From Desulfuromonas versatilis (lineage in GTDB: Bacteria; Desulfobacterota; Desulfuromonadia; Desulfuromonadales; NIT-T3), in assembly GCF_019704135.1 (NCBI RefSeq), contig NZ_AP024355.1, positions 3,479,034 through 3,543,033 of the forward strand: a stretch of 64,000 bases of DNA. The letters are read 5' to 3'. Under the pieces are notes generated by a model. That model was not told the origin of the DNA and did no database searches. It saw only the letters and a list, made by a program, of their open reading frames with translations. Within the stretch, counting starts at the first letter, position 1. Every line of letters starts with the position of its first letter. Positions 10,906 to 19,092 of the stretch are shown one piece after another. The position numbers and the translations under genes are program-made.

Positions 10906-11853
10906 ATGCCTAGAAAACCTCGTATTCATTTTCCCGGCGCTGTCTATCATGTCATACTCCGAGGCAATGCGGGCCAGGAAGTCTTTCTCGACGAGGCGGA
11001 CCGCAGTCGCTTCTACCTCCTCCTGCAAGAGGGGACCGAACGGTTTGGCCATCGGATCCATGCCTTTTGCCTGATGAGCAACCACCTGCACCTCATTGTC
11101 CAGGTCAATGATGTGCCACTTTCCCGAATCATGCAGAATCTTGGCTTCCGCTATACCCAATTCTGCAACCGAAAGCGGAAGAAGGCCGGGCACCTCTTTC
11201 AGGGCCGATACAAGGCCTTGCTGATCGATGCCGACAGCTATTTGCTTGAATTGGTGCGCTACATTCATCTCAATCCGGTCCGGGCCGGCATGGTTGTCCA
11301 CCCGCACAAATATCCCTGGTCGGGACACCGCGCCTACCTCGGCCTTGAGGTCCTCCCTTGGCTGACCACCGACTGGGTTTACTCCTGCTTCGCTCCAAAC
11401 CGTGAAGAGGCCCTCAGGCACTACAACTATTTCATCACCGGTGGTTTGCAGGAAGATTATCGAGAAGAATTCCATCGTGGTTCCTTTCAAGGGCGAGCCC
11501 TTGGGGATGACGTTTTTATTGATAAGGCACTGGCCCAGGCCGAAGAGGCGTTTAACCGCCCGCCGGCTATCGAAACGGTAATCCAGGCAGTCTGTTCGAT
11601 CTACGCTCTGACTACTGCCGAGATGGCCAGCCGAGGCAGAGCACGTCCGATCTCTGAAGCAAGGGCCGTGGCTGCTCTGCTGATACGGGAAACCGACGGG
11701 TTGTCGCTTAGGGATCTGGGTAAGGCTCTTAACCAGGATTTGTCGAGTTTAAGCCAAGCCGCCAGGCGGCTGGAAATACGTATCCAGGAAAACCCAGGCT
11801 TAAAAGAAAAACTTGAAGCCGTGAAGAGAAATATCCCCACTTGTCAAGCCTGA
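10906..11853 (+). CDS. REP-associated tyrosine transposase (RAYT, Y1_Tnp family)
   Basis: 315 residues. N-terminal Y1 HUH domain: MPRKPRIHFPGAVYHVILRG, the metal-binding HxH in MSNHLHLIV (His60, His62), and the region with candidate catalytic tyrosines (Tyr112/Tyr119 in SYLLELVRYIHLNPVRAG). The C-terminal part (about 225-300) resembles the DnaA domain IV helix-turn-helix, as in the DnaA-like subgroup of these transposases. Enzymes of this group cut and rejoin single-stranded DNA at hairpin-bearing repeats. The gene is intact and flanked by 25-bp inverted repeats; its stop codon lies inside the right repeat. Confidence 0.93.
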   Translation: MPRKPRIHFPGAVYHVILRGNAGQEVFLDEADRSRFYLLLQEGTERFGHRIHAFCLMSNHLHLIVQVNDVPLSRIMQNLGFRYTQFCNRKRKKAGHLFQGRYKALLIDADSYLLELVRYIHLNPVRAGMVVHPHKYPWSGHRAYLGLEVLPWLTTDWVYSCFAPNREEALRHYNYFITGGLQEDYREEFHRGSFQGRALGDDVFIDKALAQAEEAFNRPPAIETVIQAVCSIYALTTAEMASRGRARPISEARAVAALLIRETDGLSLRDLGKALNQDLSSLSQAARRLEIRIQENPGLKEKLEAVKRNIPTCQA

Positions 11854-11857
11854 CCCC
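11833..11857 (-). repeat. Right inverted repeat of the RAYT element
   Basis: Inverted copy of 10862-10886 with one mismatch. It encodes the last residues (PTCQA) and stop codon of the transposase. Confidence 0.9.
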
Positions 11858-11922
11858 CCTTTTTCCTCCAGGATTTTAGATAAATAAAAAAGAACTTCCA
11901 CTGACACCTGACACTTACCGCA

Positions 11923-11973
11923 CAACATGAAACGGCCCAACCCTTTTGACTCAGGTTGGGCCGCTTCATGTTG
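11923..11973. repeat. Long stem-loop between transposase and cytochrome gene
   Basis: 20-bp arms (11923-11942 with 11954-11973) with one mismatch around an 11-nt loop; core CGGCCCAACC/GGTTGGGCCG. There is no T-run on either strand. It may act as an mRNA-stabilising or terminating structure for the minus-strand cytochrome gene, or be a repeat remnant. Confidence 0.7.
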
Positions 11974-12048
11974 CAGATGTTGAACTGAGCGATTCGGCCG
12001 TTTCCTGCCGAGCAAACTCGGCGGCAGGGCGTTTCGGGCCAATCGTAT

Positions 12049-12414
12049 TTACATTTTGTCGAACCAGGTCCGGTGACACTCGCTGCAGACGGGTGCTTTC
12101 CTTGTGTGTTCCGCATGGCACGCAAGACAGCTTGCGCCCTGGTTGTAGTGGACGCTTTTGTGCGGGTTCGCCTCCGGCATTTTCAGATGTTTAGTGATCT
12201 CAATATCATTGATTTGGCCGTGACAGTCGACACAGGCTGCGTCGGTCACCTGTTTTTTGGGTGAGCCCGGGTGGCAGTAGTTACAGCCTTCCTCATACAG
12301 CGACTTATGGTAACTCCGCCCTTCTGTATTGCCCTTTATGGTGACCAAATCGCCCGCCTGGGCAGTGACAACCATAGCCAAAGCAAGGGCAAGACTCATA
12401 ATTAGCTTTTTCAT
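12049..12414 (-). CDS. Periplasmic tetraheme cytochrome c (flavocytochrome c cytochrome subunit)
   Basis: 121 residues with a Sec signal peptide (MKKLIMSLALALAMVVTAQA). Four CXXCH haem-binding motifs: CNYCH, CVDCH, CLACH and CSECH, the count and spacing of the small tetraheme domain of Shewanella-type flavocytochrome c. AAGGAG precedes the ATG. It follows the flavoprotein gene by 10 bp, so it is co-transcribed with it. The likely job is to pass electrons from the quinol/cytochrome pool in the periplasm to the FAD subunit. In Shewanella the two parts are fused; here they are separate, as in methacrylate-reductase systems. Confidence 0.92.
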   Translation of the reverse strand: MKKLIMSLALALAMVVTAQAGDLVTIKGNTEGRSYHKSLYEEGCNYCHPGSPKKQVTDAACVDCHGQINDIEITKHLKMPEANPHKSVHYNQGASCLACHAEHTRKAPVCSECHRTWFDKM

Positions 12415-12424
12415 CCAGTTCTCC

Positions 12425-13939
12425 TTACGCGTTGGCTTTGATGGCTTCTGAAATAATGAAGCCCATGGTCAATGTCTCCAGGCAGGAGCAAGAACTCAAG
12501 CGGGTTTGGCCATGCACCCCTCCGGTGACTTCACCAGCAGCATAGAAGTTCTTGATCGGGCTCATCGTCCGAGCATCCAGCACCCGACCATCTGCGTCTG
12601 TTTTCAGTCCGCCCATGCAGTAGTGTACCTTCGGCCAGATACGGGATACGACGAAGGGCGCTTTTAACACCTTGGCCGTATCCATCTTGCGCCCGAAATC
12701 GGGATCCGTGCCTTGCGCGACATGCTCGTTATACTCCTTGACGGTCTTTTTCAACGCATCGAGGGGCACATTGAACTTGCTGGCCAACTGCTCAAGGCTA
12801 TCGACTTTCCAAGCCATTTCGTCGCGCAACGCGCGTACCACGCGGTCATCATCAGGGTGATCGTTGTAGTTGAAAAACACCAATGGATAGGCGGGGCTGC
12901 CATCGGAGTAGCGATTATTCATAATGGCGGTGGAAGCCGTCAGGCGATCGGTTCGCTCGTCCATATAGCGTTTGCCGCTGAGAACGCTGACCGAAATACC
13001 TTCGTGCCAGCCGATCGAAAGCAGAGCATTGGACCAGCCGAAGCCGCCTTCATCGGGGGAACCCCAGTGGCCGGTCTGGATCATGTTGAGGTGAATAGGC
13101 AGGGCTCCGTTAGCCGCGGCGGACAGCATCACCTCACCTGTAGCCCCCAGGTGGTTGGTGCAATCCAGCGTTGGATCCAATGACGGATCGACGACAGCGC
13201 GCAGCTTCATATCGCGGGCAAAACCGCCAGAAGCGCAGATGACGGCCTTATTGGCCTTAATGCGGACCAACTCCCCGGTGCCCTGGTCAGGGAAGCGGTA
13301 ACCACGGCGCACGACGACGCCTTCGATTTTGTCACCGACCCGGACAAAATCTTCGATGTAATGCTGCAGACGGTACTCGACCCCTTCGCGGCGCCCGGCT
13401 TCATACAGCTTGGTCGTAATGTCGCCGCCAGTGCCATGCTTGGTTCGAATGGCACGCGCCTTATTGTGACCTCCGACCTGGATGTTAAAGTCTTTCCGAA
13501 ATTCCACACCGGCATCGATGCACATCTGGTAGGCATCCAGCGCACGGTTGGCGACTTTGGTCAGAATCTCTTTGTTGGCCATCCCTCGCCCGGCGATCAT
13601 CTGATCATTGACCAACTCTTCCGGGCTGTCGTCAAGAATTCCCTGCGAGAGCTGGATGGGGTTCTTGGGAACCGCAAACCAGCCGCCGTTGATGGCGGAA
13701 TTCCCGCCAATGACCTGCATTTTTTCCAAAACCAGAATGGAGCCCAACTTCTTGCGCTTGGCATTCAGCGCCGCTGACAGCCCGGCAAAACCGGAGCCGA
13801 TGACAATTACATCGACAGTCTCGTCCCAGGCGGTTTCATCGCTTGGATGCGCCGCTGCAGTCTTTGGCAGGCTTGCTACGGCCAATCCACCGATTGCCGC
13901 ACCAGCACCAAGCTTTAGGAATTTTCTCCTGCTTTGCAT
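12425..13939 (-). CDS. Tat-exported flavoprotein reductase (fumarate/methacrylate reductase-like)
   Basis: 504 residues from the ATG at 13939, preceded by AAGGAG at ideal spacing (a GTG six bases upstream overlaps the ribosome-binding site). Twin-arginine signal QSRRKFLKLGAGAAIGG, FAD-binding fold VIVIGSGFAGLSAALNA, and the FccA-type active-site region VHYCMGGLKTDADGRV and GEVTGGVHGQTRLSSCSC. Members reduce an activated C=C bond (fumarate, urocanate, methacrylate and others) in the periplasm. The substrate cannot be read from sequence: the segment TRLSSCSC differs from the usual NRLGGN of fumarate reductases. The gene forms an operon with the tetraheme cytochrome and is divergent from a sensor kinase/regulator pair that may control it. 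Confidence 0.88.
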   Translation of the reverse strand: MQSRRKFLKLGAGAAIGGLAVASLPKTAAAHPSDETAWDETVDVIVIGSGFAGLSAALNAKRKKLGSILVLEKMQVIGGNSAINGGWFAVPKNPIQLSQGILDDSPEELVNDQMIAGRGMANKEILTKVANRALDAYQMCIDAGVEFRKDFNIQVGGHNKARAIRTKHGTGGDITTKLYEAGRREGVEYRLQHYIEDFVRVGDKIEGVVVRRGYRFPDQGTGELVRIKANKAVICASGGFARDMKLRAVVDPSLDPTLDCTNHLGATGEVMLSAAANGALPIHLNMIQTGHWGSPDEGGFGWSNALLSIGWHEGISVSVLSGKRYMDERTDRLTASTAIMNNRYSDGSPAYPLVFFNYNDHPDDDRVVRALRDEMAWKVDSLEQLASKFNVPLDALKKTVKEYNEHVAQGTDPDFGRKMDTAKVLKAPFVVSRIWPKVHYCMGGLKTDADGRVLDARTMSPIKNFYAAGEVTGGVHGQTRLSSCSCLETLTMGFIISEAIKANA

Positions 13940-14156
13940 TGCCACTCCTTACTGTTCAATAATTTGCACTTCCGGGATCGTGCCGACGGCACTATGAATC
14001 ACCCATCCCAATGGTCCCGCGCCACATTTGCGCTTTTTATAGCGATGCCGAATTGCGCCAGCGATTAAATTTTATCCATCCAGCATCTCCCTGGCTCGGA
14101 TATTTTACCCGCATGGAGTTCGGTTTTGTTTTTAGCAGCCATCAGGCGTCTTGGTT

Positions 14157-14186
14157 TATTTACATAAACCGCAACTCGGTTGTCAA
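14157..14186 (-). promoter_or_regulatory. Possible promoter of the flavoprotein/cytochrome operon
   Basis: TTGACA (14186-14181), 18-bp spacer, TAAATA (14162-14157), in an AT-rich 541-bp divergent gap (13940-14480). The rest of the gap holds a short palindrome GTGCCGACGGCAC (13982-13994) and no gene I can support. Confidence 0.45.
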
Positions 14187-14480
14187 GGCAATTTTTAACT
14201 ATGCCCTACCCTATAGTAACTAAACATGAGACGCCCCCTCCGAAAAGCGTCAGAAAAAAATGCAAGCCACCAAAAACATCTTTTATTTCCGGGATGTTAA
14301 CTTCTGCCACAAAAGGGCCCGATGGGAAGGATTGGCACTGCCCCCAGAGAGAGGCTGACAAAATGCCTGATGCTACGGAGGATTGAATTTTAGCTTTACT
14401 TAAAAGAATGCAAAAAGTAAAATAGTTTAGAAAACAAAACCATAAATAAAGGGGTTTGTCCCACCATCAAGGATAAAGCA

Positions 14481-16223
14481 GTGATTCACCAAGTGATCAA
14501 AAAACTCGAAGGGACAAAACACAGGATCATCGCCAGCACCTTCGTTTTACTGCTTGGCCTGTTTGTGCTTTTTGCACTATTTGACCTGAAAAATAGATTC
14601 TCCGACTACAAATATTTCTCCTTAGAAATCAACAACCACGTCGAAAAGGCCTACAACAGTGAGCTAATTTATTTAAATACCAGAATAATAAACTACTTGA
14701 ACAGAGTCATAAAAGAAAATAATTTAGCTGAAATGACTATCAGGCGGGATTTGGATGGGATAAAAACCCTCATAGATCCTCTTCTCCGGGATTTTGGCAA
14801 CAGATATGTACCGGTATTTTTTATTTCTGTCGTTGATATAAACAATAAAGAAATCTATCAAGCAGTTGATGGTTCTTTTGAATATATGAATGCCCTCCCT
14901 TCTCCGGCAACAAAAGAGGCTCTCGACAAAAACAAGCCTACTCATGGCTTTGAGTTTCATGGACTGCCTTTCCACTACAACATATCCATACCGATTGTTA
15001 CCGAAAATGATAAGAAAATCTGCGGTGCTGTCGAATTAGCCCTCAACCCATCCTGGTTCGATTTTAAACTGCGTTGGTTCCTGGAGGAGATAAGAGTAGC
15101 AATTTACACCGTGGATCAGCAGCCTGTGGAAGATTTCGGCTTCAATAGGGACCGTTTCTATCCTCTTCCCCCTGACTATGGAAATAAAAGGGCGACAGAT
15201 AAGGCGTTTTTCCAATCGATCATCAAGGATATCGATGTCCAAAAAAAGTCGATTGAAGTTAAAGGCAAAAGTGGCCATTACATGATCAGTTCATTCCCCC
15301 TGCTTGGGCATGATCAAAAAGAGGTCGGCAGGCTGTTGGTCGCTTCCAGCATGTCGAAACTGAGAGACAGGCAATGGGACTACTTCTCTATCTGGATACT
15401 ATGCTTTATCTGCACTATCGGCTTGATGTTGATCATCAGCCTAATCGGTTTTAGAAAGTATGAGAAGATTATCGTCGATCAGGAAAAAAAAATAGCCCAT
15501 CACTCAAAGCGTTGCGCGCAAGCTGAGATGCTCAGCTATATCGGCCACCAATGGCGTCAACCATTGAATACGTTGTCGATGGCCATTCAGAACTTGGAAC
15601 TGCAGAATCAACTCGGCAAGCTAAACAAAGATCTTTTTGAGAAACAAATCATCCTTGCGAACAAAAACGTGGATTATTTGACCCACGTGATCGAAGACTG
15701 GCGAGCATTGTTGACTGCTGGCGCCACACGTCAACCAATTGATCTCGCAAAATCCGTCAACCGTGCAATCGACATAGTTCGGCCGACCTTGGACCATAGC
15801 CGGATACTCATCGAAAACCGGATCGAGGGTTCTTACAAAACCAAGGGGTTTGCAAATGATATCGTTCAAATCACTGTAAATGTTCTGCTTAATGCCAAAG
15901 ACGCCCTGGCCGGGCATGACGGCAACCGCATCATTATGCTTTCCAGCAGCGAAGAAAATGGACTCGTTACGGTTCGTTTCCAAGATAGCGGTGGAGGGAT
16001 GCCCCCAACCCTGCTACAGCGGGTTTTTGAAGCCTATCTGACAACCAAGGACGATTCAGTCGGTACCGGGCTAGGCCTTTACCTCTGCAGGCAGTTGGCA
16101 GAGAATCTTGAAAACGGTAAAGTCTGGGCTGAAAATCAAGAATTCGGATTCGATGGCCAGCGATATTACGGTGCCTGCATCTACCTGCAATTTCGGGCAA
16201 TAAACGAAGGGGTGTCACCTTGA
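14481..16223 (+). CDS. Sensor histidine kinase of the GHQWRQPLN type
   Basis: 580 residues from a GTG at 14481 with AAGGA seven bases upstream. TM1 about 18-36, a large extracytoplasmic domain to about 298 with Cache-like segments (FFISVVDINNKEIY), TM2 about 300-325, then a coiled region, the phospho-acceptor box MLSYIGHQWRQPLN (His about 356) and HATPase_c (N box VNVLLNAKDAL, G1 QDSGGGMPP, G2 GTGLGLYL). The H-box with GHQWRQPLN is frequent in Campylobacterota and some deltaproteobacteria. Codon use and base composition are more AT-rich than in the flanking genes, which suggests transfer. The stop overlaps the start of the response regulator. Divergent from the flavoprotein operon, its probable target. 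Confidence 0.92.
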   Translation: MIHQVIKKLEGTKHRIIASTFVLLLGLFVLFALFDLKNRFSDYKYFSLEINNHVEKAYNSELIYLNTRIINYLNRVIKENNLAEMTIRRDLDGIKTLIDPLLRDFGNRYVPVFFISVVDINNKEIYQAVDGSFEYMNALPSPATKEALDKNKPTHGFEFHGLPFHYNISIPIVTENDKKICGAVELALNPSWFDFKLRWFLEEIRVAIYTVDQQPVEDFGFNRDRFYPLPPDYGNKRATDKAFFQSIIKDIDVQKKSIEVKGKSGHYMISSFPLLGHDQKEVGRLLVASSMSKLRDRQWDYFSIWILCFICTIGLMLIISLIGFRKYEKIIVDQEKKIAHHSKRCAQAEMLSYIGHQWRQPLNTLSMAIQNLELQNQLGKLNKDLFEKQIILANKNVDYLTHVIEDWRALLTAGATRQPIDLAKSVNRAIDIVRPTLDHSRILIENRIEGSYKTKGFANDIVQITVNVLLNAKDALAGHDGNRIIMLSSSEENGLVTVRFQDSGGGMPPTLLQRVFEAYLTTKDDSVGTGLGLYLCRQLAENLENGKVWAENQEFGFDGQRYYGACIYLQFRAINEGVSP

Positions 16224-16870
16224 ATATTGAAGCATTAAAAAACATGCGGGTCGTCTGCGTTGACGATGAGCCTGAAGCCCTGGATCAAATACATCTGGCC
16301 CTGAATAGTTTCTGCAAGACGACAAATTGTGTGAGCAGCACCGACAAAGCCCTGCAGGCCATCGCGGAGGAACCGCCGGATATCATCTTAACCGATGTCA
16401 GAATGCCCGGCGCATCCGGCCTTGAACTCCTAAAAACTGTAAAAAAACAATATCCGTCCATTGCCGTCGTTATCGTTTCGGCACATTCGGAATCGGAATA
16501 CCTCATCGATGCGATCAAGCTCAAGGCTGATGGCTACCTGCTCAAACCGCTCAATCTCCGTGATATGCTTGAACTGCTCTCCGATATAGCGACCCAGAAA
16601 ATCATGCAAGAAGAGTTGGACCAAAAAAACTTTCTCCTGAACCTGCTTAATTCTATCGGGGGGAAAAGGGTGCAAATCATCGAGTACATCATCAATCATC
16701 TGGATGATGACTTGATGTTTTTCGGAACCTACGATGAAATTGCCATGGCCTTAAACGCCAGCAAGCCGACAGTCGTAAATGCTTTTCAGGTTTTACTAGA
16801 GAACAACATACTGACCAGAATAAAGAATGGGGCATACAAGATGAATATGTCCGTGAAGTCGTCGGGGTGA
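16220..16870 (+). CDS. Response regulator with winged-helix output
   Basis: 216 residues from a TTG at 16220 whose last two bases overlap the kinase stop (TTGA), with GAAGGGG eight bases upstream. REC domain 1-125: VVCVDDE, phospho-acceptor in IILTDVRMPGASG, VSAHSE and KPL. The C-terminal part is not OmpR, NarL or Fis type: residues about 165-210 (FGTYDEIAMALNASKPTVVNAFQVLL) read as a winged helix similar to RepL/Crp-like HTHs, with the wing NGAYKMN. It is expected to bind DNA when phosphorylated by the kinase it is coupled to. The target is plausibly the divergent flavoprotein-cytochrome operon. Confidence 0.88.
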   Translation: MNIEALKNMRVVCVDDEPEALDQIHLALNSFCKTTNCVSSTDKALQAIAEEPPDIILTDVRMPGASGLELLKTVKKQYPSIAVVIVSAHSESEYLIDAIKLKADGYLLKPLNLRDMLELLSDIATQKIMQEELDQKNFLLNLLNSIGGKRVQIIEYIINHLDDDLMFFGTYDEIAMALNASKPTVVNAFQVLLENNILTRIKNGAYKMNMSVKSSG

Positions 16871-17017
16871 GTAACAGTAGAGGGGGCAGATATTTCTTGC
16901 TTTAATGTGGAGGTTGATTTTTTCTCAATTGAAACCTGCCAACGCCCCTGACATCGGCAGCCGCCGGCATCACCCTGTGCCCGACGGACCGCGCCCCATT
17001 ACCGGGAGAGTTGCAAC

Positions 17018-17509
17018 ATGAGCCGATTTACCGAAGCGTTGGTGGTTTCGCCCCTGGCGGATGGGGATACCTGGGTGCTGCTGAGTCCGCTCAGCTACGA
17101 GGTGGGCGAGCTGGGCAGCGGCGAGGTGCTCACCGCGCCGCCCGGGTTCATGACCGACTTCGCCTCGGTGCCGCGCCTGTTGTGGTGGGTTCTGCCCAAG
17201 TGGGGCAAGTACGGCAACGCCGCGGTGCTGCACGACTGGCTCTACTGGGAGCAGGTGCGAAACCGCCCGGAGGCCGACCGGATCATGCTCGAGGCGATGG
17301 AGGTGCTCGAGGTCCCCGCCTGGCAGAGGTGGCCCATCTACCTGGGGGTGAGGGCCTTCGGCGCCCTGGCCTGGCTGCGCAACCAGTGGGACAGGCAGGC
17401 GGGGTTCAACCGGGTGCAGGATTACAAACAGATCAAGGCGGTGGAGACTTCCGGGCGGCCCGGCCTGCTGCAGCGCGCCTGGCAGCGACTTCAGGAACAA
17501 AAGAGCTAG
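17018..17509 (+). CDS. DUF1353-domain protein
   Basis: 163 residues. The DUF1353 pattern is clear: PPGFMTDFASVPRLLWWVLPKWGKYGNAAVLHDWLYW and RPEADRIMLEAMEVL. DUF1353 proteins occur in phages and as chromosomal orphans; their function is not established. A hydrophobic segment follows (YLGVRAFGALAWL). There are no phage genes around it. It lies at the right-hand edge of the AT-rich accessory block, with ordinary GC-rich composition. The 147-bp gap before it holds nothing I can name. Confidence 0.82.
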   Translation: MSRFTEALVVSPLADGDTWVLLSPLSYEVGELGSGEVLTAPPGFMTDFASVPRLLWWVLPKWGKYGNAAVLHDWLYWEQVRNRPEADRIMLEAMEVLEVPAWQRWPIYLGVRAFGALAWLRNQWDRQAGFNRVQDYKQIKAVETSGRPGLLQRAWQRLQEQKS

Positions 17510-17617
17510 CGGGCCTGGGGGAGCACCCTGGATTTTTTGATTCACTTCTACAGGCCAAGCACTTACACTCTTTTTTCGACCCAACCCACGGATGCAGAGC
17601 ATAGAAAGCAGAGCCTC

Positions 17618-17836
17618 ATGGAGCCCAATTTCTTCTCCCGCAATCTCCGGAAGAAACCCTTCCGGATCGCCACCTTCATCTACGGCCTGGTCTTTTTCAA
17701 CATCGGCGCGGTGCTCCTCTACGAGAAGTTCACCAAGGGCGGATTCAGTTTCGACTCGGAGGTCCGCTACGGTCTGGTGTTCCTCGCCATGGGGCTGTTC
17801 GCCCTTGTCGCCCTGGCGCGCAGCCGCAACCCCTGA
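17618..17836 (+). CDS. Small two-helix membrane protein
   Basis: 72 residues from the ATG at 17618 (the open frame extends further upstream without coding character). Basic N-terminus (NLRKKPF) followed by two hydrophobic segments (FIYGLVFFNIGAVLLY and YGLVFLAMGLFALVALA) joined by a short charged loop. No family recognised. Compact hydrophobic pattern and codon bias support it being real. Confidence 0.55.
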   Translation: MEPNFFSRNLRKKPFRIATFIYGLVFFNIGAVLLYEKFTKGGFSFDSEVRYGLVFLAMGLFALVALARSRNP

Positions 17837-17865
17837 GCGGCCGCCAGGGGCAGGCAGCGAAGGGC

Positions 17866-18057
17866 TCAGCCCAGGGACCCGGCCGGGATCTGTTCGATGA
17901 GCAGGTTGCTCCAGTAGATCATGGCCGCGGCCAGGCCGAGAAACGACAGCCCGAGCAGCGAGAGGGTGAGGGCGTGCTTTTTGCGGTTGACCCGCAGGCA
18001 GAGCGTGGCGAGCAGCAGGCAGAGCAGCCCCGCGGGTATGGAGAGGATGATGATCAT
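17866..18057 (-). CDS. Small two-helix membrane protein
   Basis: 63 residues with two strong hydrophobic segments (IIILSIPAGLLCLLLATLCL and LSLLGLSFLGLAAAMIYW) around a basic loop RVNRKKH, a plausible hairpin in the inner membrane. There is no good ribosome-binding site, so it could be a chance frame. Convergent with the gene on its left. Confidence 0.45.
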   Translation of the reverse strand: MIIILSIPAGLLCLLLATLCLRVNRKKHALTLSLLGLSFLGLAAAMIYWSNLLIEQIPAGSLG

Positions 18058-18180
18058 AGGCGTCAGGGGGAAAGCAGGTGGATGTCAGGGGGCGATGGTA
18101 ACACGGGCCGGCCTTCGAGGTCCATCCCCGGCCGATGAATCGGGGCCGGTCGCAGCCGGACCGGGAACAGGCGCGGCAGA

Positions 18181-18495
18181 ATGAGAAAACTTCGCACCTT
18201 CAGCTTTAACGAGGGACCGCTGGCGGGACTGCTGAAGGGGCTGCTGGAAGGCGGGGGCGTGCGCTGCGTGATCCGCAACGAGCGGCTCTTCACGGCCATC
18301 GGCGAAATCCCCTTCACCGAATGCTACCCCGAGCTCTGGGTGCTCGACGACGAGGATTTCGAACTGGCGCGGCGGATCCTCGCCCCCTGGGACGAGCCGC
18401 CTCCCGTCGATCCGCCCCCCTGGGTCTGCGCCGGCTGCGGTGAAACCGTCGACGGCCACCTCCAGCGCTGCTGGAATTGCGGCAGCTGGGCTTGA
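18181..18495 (+). CDS. DUF2007-like protein with C-terminal zinc ribbon
   Basis: 104 residues. The N-terminal 75 residues resemble the DUF2007 'putative signal transducing' fold (LAGLLKGLLEGGGVRCVIRNERL, then ELWVLDDEDFELARRIL). A proline linker leads to a zinc ribbon with CAGCGE and CWNCG. Small proteins of this type are cytoplasmic and of unknown role. A bidirectional-looking terminator follows after a solo repeat. Confidence 0.75.
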   Translation: MRKLRTFSFNEGPLAGLLKGLLEGGGVRCVIRNERLFTAIGEIPFTECYPELWVLDDEDFELARRILAPWDEPPPVDPPPWVCAGCGETVDGHLQRCWNCGSWA

Positions 18496-18540
18496 GGCGT
18501 ATGCGCCGGCCAAGTCATTGAGTCGCCCGCTCGCTGTGCC

Positions 18541-18576
18541 CCCTCTCCCTCAGGGAGAGGGCCAGGGTGAGGGTGG
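18541..18576 (+). repeat. Solo copy of the DUF559-cassette repeat
   Basis: CCCTCTCCCTCAGGGAGAGG followed by GCCAGGGTGAGGGTGG; about 28 of 36 positions agree with 2541-2577. It has the same palindrome and G-rich tail but no nuclease gene beside it. Confidence 0.7.
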
Positions 18577-18628
18577 CCCTCTTGGCGACCAGGCCAACCT
18601 CTCGCCCCCTCACACCCCCGCGAAGAAT

Positions 18629-18664
18629 AAGCCCCCCTGCCCGCAGACAGGTGGGCTTTTTTAT
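18629..18664 (+). terminator. Intrinsic terminator
   Basis: Stem AAGCCC-cc-CTG/CAG-gt-GGGCTT followed by six T; ends the DUF2007 gene transcript. Confidence 0.8.
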
Positions 18665-18681
18665 CGCCAGACGCCCGGCAT

Positions 18682-18909
18682 TCAGCCGATCCGCTCGGGA
18701 GTGCAGAGCATGTCGGGGTTTTCGGCGGGGCGGCCGCAGGTGCCGCACTCATACTCGAGGCTTCTGCTCATCGGGCCGCAGACCGGCCCGGCCTCTTCCA
18801 CCGGCTGTCCGCAGTAGTCCTGCTTTCCCGCCATGGCGTGGGGGCTGCACAGGTGCTCGCGATCCTCGGAAATCACGCCGCAATGGGAACATTTATAGCT
18901 TTTTTTCAT
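18682..18909 (-). CDS. Cysteine-rich zinc-ribbon protein
   Basis: 75 residues; GGAGA six bases before the ATG. Cysteines come in pairs: CSHCG at 7-11, then C, YCG, C and a second ribbon YECGTCGR near 53, ending MLCTP. The pattern suggests two metal-binding knuckles, rubredoxin- or zinc-ribbon-like. No named family recognised. It is a single gene, convergent with the DUF2007/zinc-ribbon gene. Confidence 0.75.
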   Translation of the reverse strand: MKKSYKCSHCGVISEDREHLCSPHAMAGKQDYCGQPVEEAGPVCGPMSRSLEYECGTCGRPAENPDMLCTPERIG

Positions 18910-19092
18910 AGCCGTTCTCCTTCCGCAGGCAAAGGACCCACACGGGTCCCGGGATCTCTCCTAAGCGCATTTTAGCACACCCACTGCGCTCTTTTCTTTG
19001 TCCCCGGCTCCAGCTATACTGGATCGGCGTCCGCCTCCGCTCGGTGCTCAGGACGCCTTCCCCAACCCTGCTCGCGAGCCTCCCGGGACCCT

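Noticed and set aside
14011-14386. Two short plus-strand frames (70 and 68 codons) in the flavoprotein/kinase gap
   Set aside because: AT-rich non-coding composition, no ribosome-binding site and overlap with the possible promoter.
13940-14480. Sigma-54 promoter for the flavoprotein operon
   Set aside because: A TGGCGC...GGC element is present on the minus strand, but the GG-GC distance is 9 rather than 10 and the -12 context is poor.
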